Positions 22,290 through 32,909 of a stretch of DNA of 64,000 bases are shown here, in pieces (positions within the stretch are counted from its first letter, which is position 1; each line of letters opens with the position of its first letter). Where the stretch lies: assembly GCA_002205965.3 (NCBI GenBank), contig NADL03000076.1:349373-413372 (forward strand), given 5' to 3'. Position numbers and translations under genes: made by a program. The notes beneath the pieces were generated by a model, which worked only from the letters and a program-made list of their open reading frames with translations, was not told the DNA's origin and did not search any database. The DNA is from Kappaphycus alvarezii (taxonomy: Eukaryota; Rhodophyta; Florideophyceae; Gigartinales; Solieriaceae).

Positions 22290-22556
22290 TCCATTACTCG
22301 CAGTAAGACAATCCACTCTCCACGTTGGGGGGCTGACACCCTTCCGCTCGGGACTTCGCCAACCGTGGGATAGATCGGATATACCTTCCAAGAGTAAGAC
22401 ACCCAAACGTTTCTCCCAACCGGGTTGCGACTGGCATTGCCGCACGGGCAGCCATTCCGATTGCTGATGCGCAGCGAACATTGTTCGCTCGTCACGCGGC
22501 GAGACTCGTCTAGAATAACGCCAGTTGTTTGTTGGAAGGAGTTTTGAGCGACACTT
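22290..22556 (+). pseudogene. LINE ORF C-terminus interrupted by a ~51-bp insertion
   Basis: Frame-shifted tail STLGG-HPSARDFAN then, after foreign sequence, RVATGIAARAAIPIADAQRT and NNASCLLEGVLSDT. The intact-order copy at 23600-23769 has GGWHLAARDFAKRVATGIAA without interruption. The inserted piece is 22365-22415, flanked by CCAACC on each side (22359-22364 and 22416-22421). One TAG also interrupts the frame (RLV-stop-NNA). Confidence 0.65.
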
Positions 22557-22749
22557 AGGCCGCAACTTGAAATTGTGTATACAGTGTATTCCAGAGAACC
22601 TTCGTTCTGAGGGTATGTACAGTAAGTGGTTACCCTACTTACAGTAGTCCTAGTCTGCGATTGCTCTTAGCAGGAAAATTAAGTATACCAACCCATTCAA
22701 GTAAACCCAAGTTAACCCAATTTAACCCAGGGCGAAGCCCAATGGCCAA

Positions 22750-23769
22750 TGGCTAATGCCGCAGTGGGCTTCGCTTGGCTCTGCGAAGCTCACTGCGGCG
22801 GCTGCGTTCCTTTCCTCCGAGTCCCTCACGCGTGCCCTTTGCTCTACCTTCTGGCTGTGCTAGCGAACACTGCTCTTCATTCATACAAATCCGCAGTTCG
22901 GGCGCACGACGACTGGAAGACAGAAGGCGCACCCGAGAAGGTGGTCCATTTCACGGCTATCGACTCAGTGGAGAGGGGTGGGCAGGGGAAACTCTTCCGC
23001 CCAGTTGAGGAGGAGGCCTTTGATGCCATGACGAAGGGGGATGAGAGGACTGTTGCATTCCGAGCCTCGATGTCAGTGGAGGGTTGCAAGGACTGGCTGT
23101 CATGCCAACCGGCTCCGGGGTTGGGTACCTACATCCCGGACCGCAATTAAAAGAAGTGGTTGCAGTTCTACTGCAGGATGCCACTGTTTCCTCCAGCTTC
23201 GAAATGCCACAAAGGGGGATGCGCGACCCCCATGAATCAGTTTGGTGACCACGCGCTGTGCTGTGCCTATGGATCCACACGCGGGTGGCGGCATGACTCG
23301 CATACACGTTTGTTTGCTGCAGATCTCTCCAAAGTTGCCCGACACCCTGTCCTCGAGCCGCCACAACGCGGCGACGCAGTTCGCCCGGACATCAAGTCGC
23401 TTGCAGAGAACGGGGGGACAGACTTTTTCGACGTAACTGTCATCCACCCTTTGACCCCGCCCGCCTTCCCTCCCTGGCGCGGTGCCCACTCAAGCCTCTT
23501 AACCATGTCCGCCTTGTCAAGGACACTCGCTTTGCCGATTTGATACGTTCAAAAGGCCCTGAGCATCGCTTCATTGCCCTTCCACTTTCCAAACTGGGGG
23601 CTGGCACCTGGCTGCTCGGGACTTTGCGAAACGGGTTGCGACCGGCATTGCTGCGCGGGTGGCTGTTCCGATTGCTCACGCAACGCAAACACTGTTCGCT
23701 CGTCAGGCGGCGAGGCTCGTCCAGAATAACGCCAGTTGTCTGCTGGAAGGGGTTTTGAGTGACTCTTAA
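22750..23769 (+). pseudogene. LINE-like ORF C-terminal region
   Basis: Seen: in shifting frames, EEEAFDAMTKGDERTVAFRA and GCKDWLSCQPAPGLGT, then a zinc-binding-like CHKGGCATPMNQFGDHALCC with CAYG, then RLFAADLSKVARHPVLEPP, DFFDVTVIHPLTPP and the tail GGWHLAARDFAKRVATGIAA ... NNASCLLEGVLSDS ending TAA 23767-23769. Known: a CxxC-GDHALxC motif followed by a restriction-like PxxRPAD...DVTVxxP region occurs downstream of the RT in one LINE-like family. The RT itself is missing (5'-truncated). Its 3' flank carries the tail sequence at 23987-24070. Confidence 0.7.
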
Positions 23770-23986
23770 TGCCGCAACGTGCAAGTTAGTATGTTCCAGA
23801 CAACCTCTGTTCCATGGTACCTCCGTCCCTGCGCAAGTTAGGCCTCTTCCCTGTTACGTCTAGTTCCACCCTGTTCCCCCCAATGTACCAGTCATCCGTT
23901 TCAGTATAAACCCCTTCTTATACGAACCCGTTCGAGTAAACCCAATTTACCCCCTTTTTCTCTCCCCTTATTTATCAACTGTAATA

Positions 23987-24075
23987 CAATGATACGATAT
24001 CTACGCTCCGGTACAAATTTACTGGATACCAACCCACATATCTACCACAGTAAATTAACCCCCATTTACACTGTA
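23987..24075 (+). repeat. LINE 3' untranslated tail, copy 1
   Basis: An 85-bp block (ACAATGATACGATATCTACG ... ACCCACATATCTACCACAGT ... TTAACCCCCATTTACA) is nearly identical to 30542-30628, again downstream of a LINE C-terminus. It is inverted at about 39090-39165. Inference: the conserved 3' end of this LINE family. Confidence 0.75.
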
Positions 24076-24185
24076 ATAGTACTTATTTTTATTCCTTACT
24101 ATCACTACCCCTAATAGTACAAATACCTAACTTCTGGCATACAATACTGTATTTACTGTGCAGTACAGTACGAAACATCCCACCT

Positions 24186-26053
24186 TTAATTATCAATATC
24201 CATTCTTTTACAGCGGCACTCCGCTTTGACAGAAACCTCCAATGCCGTTAACATCGTAGCCCTACATAAGTTTTGGTCCACAATTTCTTTAGCTGATAAA
24301 CCCATCGCAACAGCTCGCGTGACCGGTAACCCTCCCCTCTCAATACTCTGCTCCTCGTCATACACTTGAAGAGCCTCACTTACCTTAATCAATGCGTCTG
24401 GTGTCCTGTATGGATCTCTGAGAACAACAGTAAAGCTACGGGTAGGGAAAAGGGCCGCGTTGTTGTGTACCATAGCCGCGATTCTTCCCGAGCAGCTCTC
24501 TTTGTATAGAAATGCCTCTACGGTCCGTTAATGTCTGTCTGAACCGTGACTCCGTTGACGAGCAGAGTAAAGAGCTCTGCCGCCTCGTTCTGAGACGACC
24601 ATGCCTCTATGGCGTCTACAGATTGCGCTGTCTCCAAACACGAAGGGATACCATTAATCGCGTTTATGTGTTCCCAGGAGACTGGCGCATAGAACATTGG
24701 AAACGAATGAAATTGTCTCCTTGGAATTGTAACCGAGATCTGCAGCTGTGATTGCATCTGGCATTTGCGTCAAGGCACCAGTGGTAGACTCGCCTTTCAG
24801 TAGCTGCATGGGTCGTTCCCATGTATGTAGAAGCTTCTCCACTGATCTCGTAAAGTGACAAACAACAAAAAAGGGATTCAGAGCTGACCAAAGCGCGCTG
24901 CCGACCGAGCCGAGTCCCTTTTTGGGATTTTTGTGCCGCTGTAAATACGTTAGCTCTGTAACCAGTCTAGAAGCCATTCTAAGGTGGTCTCATCAAGGGA
25001 AAGAACAGTAGAGTGAAGGACATATAGAATCTCCCTATTGATAGCCGCTGTTTCAGCCTCCATTTCAGTTATCATTGCCGTCGTTCTGTTTGTACTACGA
25101 CACCACCCTGTCTCCGAGTAATCGTGTGTACTGCATCGCTCCTTACTCCCGCTGAATGCAGACCGAATTTCGTGATACCGATCTGATGGGATTCCCATGT
25201 ACAGAACATTTCCGCGTTCATCTTCATTACACACTGTACTTGGGGACTCATTGTACGATGCACACAACACATGAATAATAATGATCCCAAGAATCCCATC
25301 GGCAGTTGTCAGAGTCTTACCCTGCTGATGCGAGACGCGATTTGCAAAAAACTTGAGTTTCTCCAACAAACAATCTGTAATAAAGGTCTGAACCAATCCC
25401 AATGGTGTAATCTCGACACTATCGCTACTACAATTTGGTTGACAGATGTTCTCTCTTGACATGACCTCAGCGATTACGTTATCCAACACAGTGTTGGCCT
25501 CCATTACAAAACGCTTCTCCTGATTCTCGTTAACATCTTCGATCGATACGGTCACATCTCGGAAGGGATGATCATAGTCCCAGTCTTGCAATCCACCCTG
25601 CTGTTGAGCGAGAGACCTAGTTTCTACCTCTGCATCAGTCACAGGTTCATTCAACGCTCTGTTGTTTTCTTCTAGAACATCCTGCCAGACGCACCGAGTG
25701 TATCTCTCGTCGTCAAATTCATGAATTAATCGACTGTGTAAATCTTCACAAAAAGCACTGGACGACGCTGTCGCCTTTGAGTCTTGACTCATAGTCGAAT
25801 TGGGGTCCGGAAGTAATGATCTTATCTCCGAATCCGCAATGTCACGATCAAGATCATCTAATTCGCATCTTTCCATTGAGGACTCTGATAAATTGCCCAT
25901 CTGATTGCCCGCCTGAGCCATCTCATGTGAGAAACCTATGTCGCCACTCTCCAAAGAGTCTTGTTGTACAACTAAACTAAACTGAAACTCCTCTTCCGTA
26001 TTGGTAACTGATGTGACATCAGGTGCTGTAGTGTGCGTTTGTGTGCCATCCAC
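24186..26053 (-). pseudogene. PiggyBac/IS4-like DDE transposase, degenerate
   Basis: Seen: a 367-codon minus ORF (26053-24950) starts with an acidic Ser/Asp/Glu-rich region and then DGILGIIIIHVLCASYNESP, YMGIPSDRYHEIRSAF and ILYVLHSTVLSLDETT, with the first acidic-catalytic context. It continues after frameshifts with ELTYLQRHKNPKKGLGSVGS (24955), ITAADLGYNSKETISFVSNV and GTHKRD (24715-24655), WYPFVFG and RHRGMVVSERGGRALYSAR, then FLYKESCSGRIAAMVHNNAA and VVLRDPYRTPDALIKV (24480-24390). Known: ...D-x-GY...GTxKR...W/YPF..G...RHxGMVVSE.. is the order I associate with PiggyBac-like transposases of algae and oomycetes. R is replaced by L in the DRGY position. At least two frame breaks. The 3' end overlaps 60 bp of LINE tail. 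Confidence 0.6.
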
Positions 26054-26176
26054 AAATTCTTGAGAGTTGTTTTCCGTTTGGCCCTGAGGCTCCCTTACAT
26101 TTAAATCTTCATGGCTTTTGACTTTCTCTTCACATTCATGAAAATCCCTAAGAGTTTCGGTAGGTTCTAATACGTT

Positions 26177-26470
26177 CTAAGGCTTTGGTAATACTTTCAG
26201 TTGTGTTCTTGATGTCAGAGGTCGGAGTTCAACCTCACGGACTGGGGATTCTTGCAAAGGACGACATTGAACAGACCTGAAAACTTCGCTTCCGGACACA
26301 ACTATTCGCTTTGTTCTTGGTGCGCTGGTTTGGCCGGAGCTTGCTTGTAAAATCTCTCTCGTGATATCGATGAGATCTTCATTCATGCCAGATTTGGTAC
26401 GATTTACAAAAAAAGGCGGATGTGGTATGTTCTTGAATTGAGTTGTCTCTGTCACCCAAAATCCCTTCAA
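26177..26470 (-). CDS. Small ORF upstream of the PiggyBac-like relic
   Basis: A 97-codon minus ORF (MKGFWVTETTQFKNIPHPPF...LKVLPKP) lies 124 bp upstream of the transposase-like ORF on the same strand. I recognise no domain; it is Arg/Ser-rich in the middle. It may be the broken N-terminal part of the same transposase, since the intervening frame is Ser/Lys-rich and stop-interrupted. Confidence 0.3.
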   Translation of the reverse strand: MKGFWVTETTQFKNIPHPPFFVNRTKSGMNEDLIDITREILQASSGQTSAPRTKRIVVSGSEVFRSVQCRPLQESPVREVELRPLTSRTQLKVLPKP

Positions 26471-26816
26471 AACGTACGTGCTGGCGTTGTTTGCGCTTTT
26501 TTGTTATAGATCTTGTTGATGGTTTGTGAACGGAGGAGAAGATAAACACTCGAGAGGGAACTATGTGTATATCTCGGAGAACTTACATCTTTTTTTTGAG
26601 ACTGGGAAAATGTGGCAAGGCAGTAAATCTACGACGGTGTGTGTAATTTACCGTTCTGTTTGTAAATGCACCAATCATAGTGAAGTATGTGACGTCGGAT
26701 GTCAGGCAAATCTACAACTTATGAGACCCCCTAAATCATCTACAACCACAGCATAGGCTAAGGGGAAGCCTACGAGTCGAGCGCAACGGTCTGTAGTTGC
26801 GTCAGGCATTGTAAGT

Positions 26817-27119
26817 TCAGCTTGTATGGCTTACAGTAGACTTCCAACAGCAAGCTTGCTGCGTGTTACACTTGTCATAACTTTTGGGCTGTGATCCTAC
26901 AATGGAGACCTTCGGCCGGGTGCGATCTTTCCTTATGCAAAGACACGCTGCGGCGTCGGTTTCATCCAACGCAGCATGCTTTACGGCTGGCCTCACACTA
27001 GCACTGTGAGGTCGAACCTCATGACTTTGCCTCATTTTCAGACTCTCTAATACACAGACCTGCCCCCCTACGATAGTCTTCGGAAAATAGCCGTCCTGAG
27101 TCTCTAACCAATACAGCAC
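26817..27119 (-). CDS. Unrecognised 100-aa ORF
   Basis: Minus ORF with CLCIRKDRTRPK and CNTQQACCW. Six Cys but no motif I can name. No close neighbour on the same strand. It could be a chance ORF; listed because it is the only coding candidate between 26.5 and 27.4 kb. Confidence 0.2.
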   Translation of the reverse strand: MLYWLETQDGYFPKTIVGGQVCVLESLKMRQSHEVRPHSASVRPAVKHAALDETDAAACLCIRKDRTRPKVSIVGSQPKSYDKCNTQQACCWKSTVSHTS

Positions 27120-27409
27120 CCCAATTCCCCCCCCGCCCTTATTCGCAAGTACAGAGTAAATTGGTAGCTATCATCGTATCGCACGATGCGCCGTACACAG
27201 TACATAGACATGACCGGGTGCGCGTACATTGCTGTACTCTGTGACTGCCTGTTTTCTTTTACAATTACTGCTCAACGCGCTACCGCCATTACATATATCT
27301 TCGCAGCCTGGTAGTAGCGGTAACTACAGACGTCAAAATTTCCTGCGTTAGTAGAGATACTTTAGAGAACCCTCAAGATGCTCGACAGGGTGTTGGGTGG
27401 GAGTCGAGA

Positions 27410-28101
27410 GGGGTGGTTTTCAGCGGCACAGGGCCCTCGTCACAGCACGGGATATGCGCGCAAGGTTCCGTCTACTTCGAACTAAAGCCTTTGGTCTGCG
27501 TTTGGACCTGCTATCTTGCTCAGCGCCAGTACATCGAGGTTTCTTCCACCCCAACAGTAATCACTTCTCCGCCAGCCGTTCTGAATTCATCAGCCCTACC
27601 AACAGGATCAGAGCCGATTGTATTTTGTCCAGAACCCAAAATAACAATCGCTCGAGTCCCAGCATCCTTCCTCAGCAGTTCACTGAAACAAAAGTTTAGC
27701 CCGCCAGTGAGAAACGCTTCTGTATCCCTTGACTGCGTAGAAGAACGGAGGGCAGAGAGGAAAGCCCTGCCGTTTGAAGTACATCCACTTATGACATCAT
27801 TGGAGATTCCATACTGCACGGCTGCGAAAGTACTTCCAATGCTCAAACGATCTACCTGCTGAACTGTTTTCCGGATAATATAGAGGGCGTTCTTGAACTC
27901 CATAGGAGAAATCGCGGCGCTCCCCTCGAATGCAAAGCAGACGTTAACAGTCCGCGGACAACTGAGGGTGTTAGCATTCGGAGACAGTCGCTGCGCATAT
28001 CCTGACATGCGATGCAATACTAGCCCGGATGCTAAAATCCACATTTGCAGTAACTCCTTCGTACACCAGTAACGAAGGGCGCACCGACTCTGAAACTTCA
28101 T
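27410..28101 (-). pseudogene. vWA-like secreted protein family, member C (broken)
   Basis: Seen: the minus ORF from 28101 has a hydrophobic start (an internal Met begins MWILASGLVLHRMSGYAQRL). The family core follows: VNVCFAFEGSAAISPMEF, TFAAVQYGISNDVISG, FLTGGLNFCFSELLRKDAGT, RAIVILGSGQNTIGS, FRTAGGEVITVGVE. It then loses frame near 27550; the homologous end continues in the next frame (LDVLALSKIAGPNADQRL, a TAG, then FEVDGTLRAYPVL). The order and spacing match the genes at 40148 and 42318. The metal-site motif is degraded (EGSAA where DGSGA stands in B, and GSGQ for GDGN). Two breaks make it a pseudogene. It is 12 kb from its relatives. Confidence 0.7.
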
Positions 28102-28369
28102 TTGTACTTACACGATGGGTGCAAATCTACAGGAACGCTGGCGCTTTTCCTTGCACAGATGAAGTAGAAGCCTTGTAACCGAAGATGAGAACGTCGGTGT
28201 GGATGCCGTTGATGGTGGTGACCTGTAGCTGATGGGTCTATGGTAGCAGTTTCGGATGGGTGCGAGTTACGCAGATGGCGAGAGCTAATGTAGAGTAACG
28301 TGCACAGGCTCGGGATCGAGGCCAAGCCTTTAAAATGAGTTTTCGAGTGGGTCTGGCTCTGCAATTCTG

Positions 28370-29390
28370 GTCTGCAGTAAACCTTTTTGGACGGTCCTCT
28401 GAATAAAGTGCTAAATTACTTGAATCTAGAATTAGTTTTCGTCTATCAACTTTATAGTTACAGGGGTGAATGAGGTGGGTTTACTGCCAATGGTGCAAAG
28501 GTTATGAGTCCTATGAATTTGCATCCAAACCATGTGTCCGGATCTACAATACAAATAACGGCGCGTGTCCACTAACTACAAAGTCGCTGATAGTCCAGTA
28601 GACAAGCAGGACGCGTTGGAGGTGAACATCAACGCGGCATTTCGTTGCATCAGAATCGCCCCCCTGTCGTATTGGTCCTAGGCTCGGCTGGCGACCGATC
28701 GGAGCAACTTATGGTTACAGTAGGGAACCCGTTCTGTTTCCACATTTTTAACCGGGGAACCTAGCACAAAATATACGTATCAGGGGGGGCGGAGGAAACG
28801 AAGAAATTGCGTTGTGAAGGAGCTACCAGTCTGGTTCATGAATGATTGTAGGTTATCTGCGGTCTTTGGCATAATGGGTTGAATGATCAACCCATAGTGA
28901 AACTATTAAATATCGAACCATGCTTTAAATCTCGGGACTGGAATGGGCAATGAAGATTTGAAAAGGTTTCTCTTTAGAAATTTAGGCCAAAGTTGGAACT
29001 CAAAATATCTAACAAATACAGCTCTTGGAGTAGCAGAAAATATATGTCGTAAACTAACATACACATATGTAATACAAAGTGTTTCGTTGAATTCATTCAG
29101 TCCTACAGTTGGCAGCCCCTCGTCACATCCTCAGAGCCCATCTCAATGCAGAAGTCCCTGTAAACCAACAGCCATGCTAATGGTTATACGATCAGTGAAC
29201 GTCGAGCTTTCGTAGTAAGGGGTAGAACTAGGGCGTGCGCCGTGATAAGTTGTATTCATAACATATGGAAGTATATAACGAAGCTAACACAACACCCACT
29301 TCCGAAACCCCCAGGTAGTCTTTTAGGGAGCGTAGTTCCTACCCCAATTCTGTGTCGGTATACCTTTTTGAGGCGATTATGTCCGGAAAC
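28370..29390. other. No recognised feature
   Basis: One plus-strand ORF of 90 codons (28943-29215) with no recognisable domain. No repeat that I can match. I see nothing further to support. Confidence 0.3.
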
Positions 29391-29445
29391 TTTACCATTG
29401 ATCGAATTTATCTTCCAAGAGTAACAAACCGAAACCTTTTCGCTC

Positions 29446-29660
29446 TTTCAAGGGTTTTTCCCGCCGCCTTGCTTCCTTCGCTGCTTCCCGTCGCGGTTCC
29501 TCCCCTTAACAGGTGCTCCGCGACTTCTTTACCCGCTTTGCGTTTAGTCTCCAAATGATGCAGGCGCGACAGGTTTTCACCCACCGCCCGCATTCGTAGT
29601 TAATTTCTGAATACCCTCCGCACGCTTCTGTGCCGCATTGTACAACTCGTAAAGATTTAC
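29446..29660 (+). pseudogene. LINE (second family) C-terminus and 3' end, copy 1
   Basis: Parallel to 31150-31395. In frame fragments it reads SRRLASFAASRRGSS, FTRFAFSLQMMQARQVFTHR then stop, followed by a 3' region with CCCTCCGCACGCTTCTGTG. Preceded immediately by a copy of the ~50-bp motif (29399-29445). Coding only as a fragment. Confidence 0.55.
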
Positions 29661-30104
29661 CCCCCCGTTTCAGCCCTCTGAAGTCTTACGATAAACGCAG
29701 CCCTTAGCTTCCCACGTAGTGAAGCCTATGCCCAGTTCTTTTAGGTCATCGAAGATAAGTTCCATGGGCAGTGGTGGGGAGCCGCCTGCTTAAGACTTGA
29801 GAAACAGGTGCGTGACAATTTCAGGCCACGATGCTTGGAGGAATCAACCGCTTTGAACCTTTATGTTATTTCATAACCAGGAAGGTATCCCTCGTGTGCT
29901 AACTTAAAACCGACGGAGCTCACGCCGGTCTCTTGCCAAATTAACGTTGAAAGTGTTCCTGATGTGTATTTCTCATACAAGACGCACTGCTGCGTCAAGA
30001 GAAGCCGTTTCCGTTGAATGTATACGTTTCACAAATGATCCATGGGTCTTCCTATCGGCCTCAATCCAGACATGGACTTCTCGCCTGCGCAGTGGGGGAG
30101 GGGG

Positions 30105-30488
30105 AGAAACTGCAATAATTAAGATACATGCACGGATTATTTCGACGTAACCTTTGTCAACCCGCTCGCTCCCTCCCACACAAGAGCCAGGGCTTTCAAC
30201 CCACTCACAAGCCTCAATGCAGCTCACGCAGAGAAGCAGCGGAAATACCAAGGGTTCCTTGCTGAGTTGCCTGGGAGAAACAGGCTGGTTCCTGTTTCCA
30301 TCTCAACGCTTGGAGGTTGGCATCCAGCGGCGTTCTCCGTCGTCAAGGAACTCGCGAGAACCGTTGCCACCCGCGCAATGGAACGGTTCTCGAAGGTTAG
30401 AGCCATTCTTTTACAGCGGCACTCCGCTTTGACAGTAACCTCCAATGTCGCTTGTTTGCTGGCTGGCCTCCCTTCCACCTTCTGGTAG
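30105..30488 (+). pseudogene. LINE ORF C-terminus (first family)
   Basis: Seen: frame 3 reads DYFDVTFVNPLAP (about 30140), AFNPLTSLNAAHAEKQRKYQ, FLAELPGRNRLVPVSISTLG, GWHPAAFSVVKELARTVATR and TSNVACLLAGLPSTFW, stop at 30486-30488. It matches the distal part of the 22.75-23.77 kb fragment. Known: DVTxxxPL...A...K..KY...P.SxxTxGGWHPxA is typical of this LINE-like tail. The last 120 codons are open, so the insertion is younger or less damaged than its relatives. 5'-truncated. Confidence 0.7.
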
Positions 30489-30541
30489 ATTGGAGTGCCA
30501 TCCACAGCTTTCGACGTATTGTACGGTTTCGCAATTGGCTT

Positions 30542-30628
30542 GACAATGATACGATATCTACGTTCCGGTACAAATTTACTGGATACCAACCCACATATCT
30601 ACCACAGTAAATTAACCCCCCATTTACA
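30542..30628 (+). repeat. LINE 3' untranslated tail, copy 2
   Basis: Nearly identical to 23987-24075; begins 53 bp after the LINE stop codon at 30488. Supports a shared 3' end for the first LINE family. Confidence 0.75.
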
Positions 30629-31120
30629 CACATTATCAATATTCAGGAGACCGCTAGCGCCATACAGCGCAGGGCCTGGGACTACACAGCAGGGGCCAAA
30701 TCGGTGGTCTGGTCAAGACGCCGCCGATTAACGGACGTAGCCACGTATTGGACAATCAGGCATACGAATCTAACGACGAGCGAATGTTTCTCGGCGGCAA
30801 CAGAGGTACCACGCTTGCTGGCGAGAAAGTGGGCGACTTGTTGCACAGCTTGATCAAACCCGGGTCCAATGGAACCATAGACATCAGCAACCATGGGGTG
30901 AAGGTCCAGTCCGTAGTATTCGCGTAAAGTATGGTAATTGTGTCGTTTCTCCGATTCTTTCTTGGAGATATGGTCACGCTGTATACTGTAGTAGTGTCTT
31001 GAGTACAGTATGAATCAAGCTCACTTCGTAAAGCCTGAACCGTCAATTGGTTAAACAACCGACCATATCTCTCAAATATTAATTCACCCCACATTTTCCC
31101 CTGTTAAGCGACACCTTCAA

Positions 31121-31144
31121 GTACAGTACAGTACAGTACAGTAC
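31121..31144. repeat. (GTACA)n microsatellite
   Basis: Nearly five perfect GTACA units; a local expansion of the TACAGTA word common in the window. Confidence 0.9.
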
Positions 31145-31149
31145 CCCCC

Positions 31150-31395
31150 GTCGGGATTGATATCTATGGCGCCTTGGGCGACGACGGTAAGGCTTTTTTC
31201 CGCCGCCTTGCTTCCTTCGCTGCTTCCCGTCGCGGTTCCTCCCCTCAACAGGAGCTCCGCGACTTCGTTACCCGTTTTGCATTTAGTCTCCAAATAATGC
31301 AGGCGCGACAAGTTTCTACCCGCCGCCCGCATCCGTAGTTAATTTATAAATACCCTCCGCACGCCTCTGTGCGACATTGTATGACAAATAAAGAT
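31150..31395 (+). pseudogene. LINE (second family) C-terminus and 3' end, copy 2
   Basis: A clean open frame reads GIDIYGALGDDGKAFFRRLA, SFAASRRGSSPQQELRDF, VTRFAFSLQIMQARQVSTRR, then stop at about 31339. A 3' untranslated part follows with CCCTCCGCACGCCTCTGTG and AAATAAAG. The order is like the end of LINE-type ORFs (VxxxGxxxxxAxxFxxRLAxxxA). Distinct in sequence from the GGWHP-type tails. 5'-truncated. Confidence 0.55.
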
Positions 31396-31486
31396 CTACC
31401 ACCACAGTACATTTTCTTCTTTCGTGCCGCGCGACGAACTTCCAGCGGCGAGAATACAACCGACCACATCTTCCACACATTAAAAT

Positions 31487-31943
31487 TGTCGGGATAACAG
31501 ACCCCGTTTGCTTTGAGTTGACCGGTTAGATGAAACTTTGTGAAACTAATGGCTGGTTCCGGCCGCTAATTGGCTGAGCCCGGTATTTATTTTACTCTAG
31601 GCAGACTAGCAGAGGTAGATCTACATTGACTAGAGGTAGTAGGCCGAGGTCCGTAGGAGACCGAAGGCCGTGAAACAGTGTACTTTCTAACGTTTCGCTA
31701 CCCAGCCAAGTATGGTAACAAGGGATACTACGATAGAAAACAGACTACGCCCCAACGGGACGGAGATAGCAGAGGAAGCGCTACCTATAAGGGGAGCGTT
31801 AAAGGGAATTGCATCATTATACTATTTGACTGTATATGGTGTGAATGGCTATGTCACCCACATATAGTATTTGATAACTTAAACCTACTATGCTTTACCT
31901 GACTTGAGTCAAATCTACTAGGTCAACCAGGGTATGACTAACA
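31487..31943 (-). repeat. 3' LTR of a minus-strand copia element
   Basis: 457 bp. Read on the minus strand it starts TGTTAGTCATACCC and ends ...CCCGACA (TG...CA), preceded by a purine-rich tract (AGAAAACCGGGAG, 31944-31956), as expected for a polypurine tract. Nearly identical to 38108-38573 in the same orientation. The RNase H end of the element lies about 190 bp inside it. No clear target duplication. Confidence 0.65.
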
Positions 31944-32137
31944 CTCCCGGTTTTCTGGTCGTGATATTCAGGAAGTGCAGAGGGGTAGTTTTATGAATTA
32001 CTCATTGCTCAGTAGGAAGCGACCAAGTGTGGTTCTCCAGGACGGTAGTCAGGATGGAGCAATGTCTACCTTGGTGAAAGCATCAGTTAGATTCTCAAAT
32101 GTGCCCACAAAACCAACATTAGAAATGTCCTTGGATA

Positions 32138-32407
32138 TTAGGCATGTTTGACAGCTGTGATATCTATCATAAGCTTTTCCGGCCGTCGAAGAGCATTTTC
32201 TAATGACGTCAAAGATGAACTTCGAGTCTGTAAGAATTTCAAAGGAGTGTATCGTCGGAGGAATGTGTGGAGATCCATTCGAAGTATATATGCAAAATCA
32301 AATGCATCTGCGAAGGCAAGTACTTCAGCTACTAGAACAGAGCGAACGACGCGATGGATTTTCCTGCTAAAGTAGTGGTGTATATGATATTTGTCCGAAT
32401 CATGCAA
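32138..32407 (-). pseudogene. Copia RNase H fragment of the minus-strand element
   Basis: Seen: minus frame RKIHRVVRSVLVAEVLAFAD, AFDFAYILRMDLHTFLRRYT and EKLMIDITAV. Known: copia RNase H has SYKSRRVTRSVLAAEVIAFxD, then TDSKSLFD, then SEKRLMxDI. The TDSKSLFD box is degraded (LQTRSSSLTSLEN). It belongs with the RT at 33.0-33.4 and the LTR at 31.5 kb. Confidence 0.7.
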
Positions 32408-32909
32408 TAATAGTGTACTACAATGTAGCTAAGACCTAAGATCAGCATTATTAGAGAAGGCGGCATCGGAGTATATGGTGATGCGAAGAGAGTTAATATC
32501 CAGGGGAGAGTACGAAATGGATGCTTTGGGATGTTTTTGGACGTATTTTTGGACGTGTGTCACGTTTTTGTTCAGATTTGTCATCTTGTCCGAATTAAAT
32601 TGACTTTCGCTAACCTGGACAGCTAAGACAACGGCACGAGAAATATCTGATCAAGTATGAGTGGCCCAGACAATATTTGCACGAAGGAAGCGGTAGTCCT
32701 CAAACGAAGAGTCTTCAGCAAGAGTGCAAAAGCTTAGAGATATATGAGCTTTGTGAGGGTTGATTTCATTGAGTATGGTAGGGATCAGAACACCAGCGAT
32801 CGTAATATTGTCGAACTTGGATTCCCTATAATCATATTTTCAACTATTTATCCTGAAAGACGAAGAAACGCATTGTTGTCACAGAGGATTGTATCATCGA
32901 CATAGACAC

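Noticed and set aside
22365..22415. The 51-bp insertion as a spliceosomal intron or introner
   Set aside because: It starts with GT on the plus strand but has no AG at its end, and the reverse strand lacks GT-AG borders; copies occur in both orientations outside genes.
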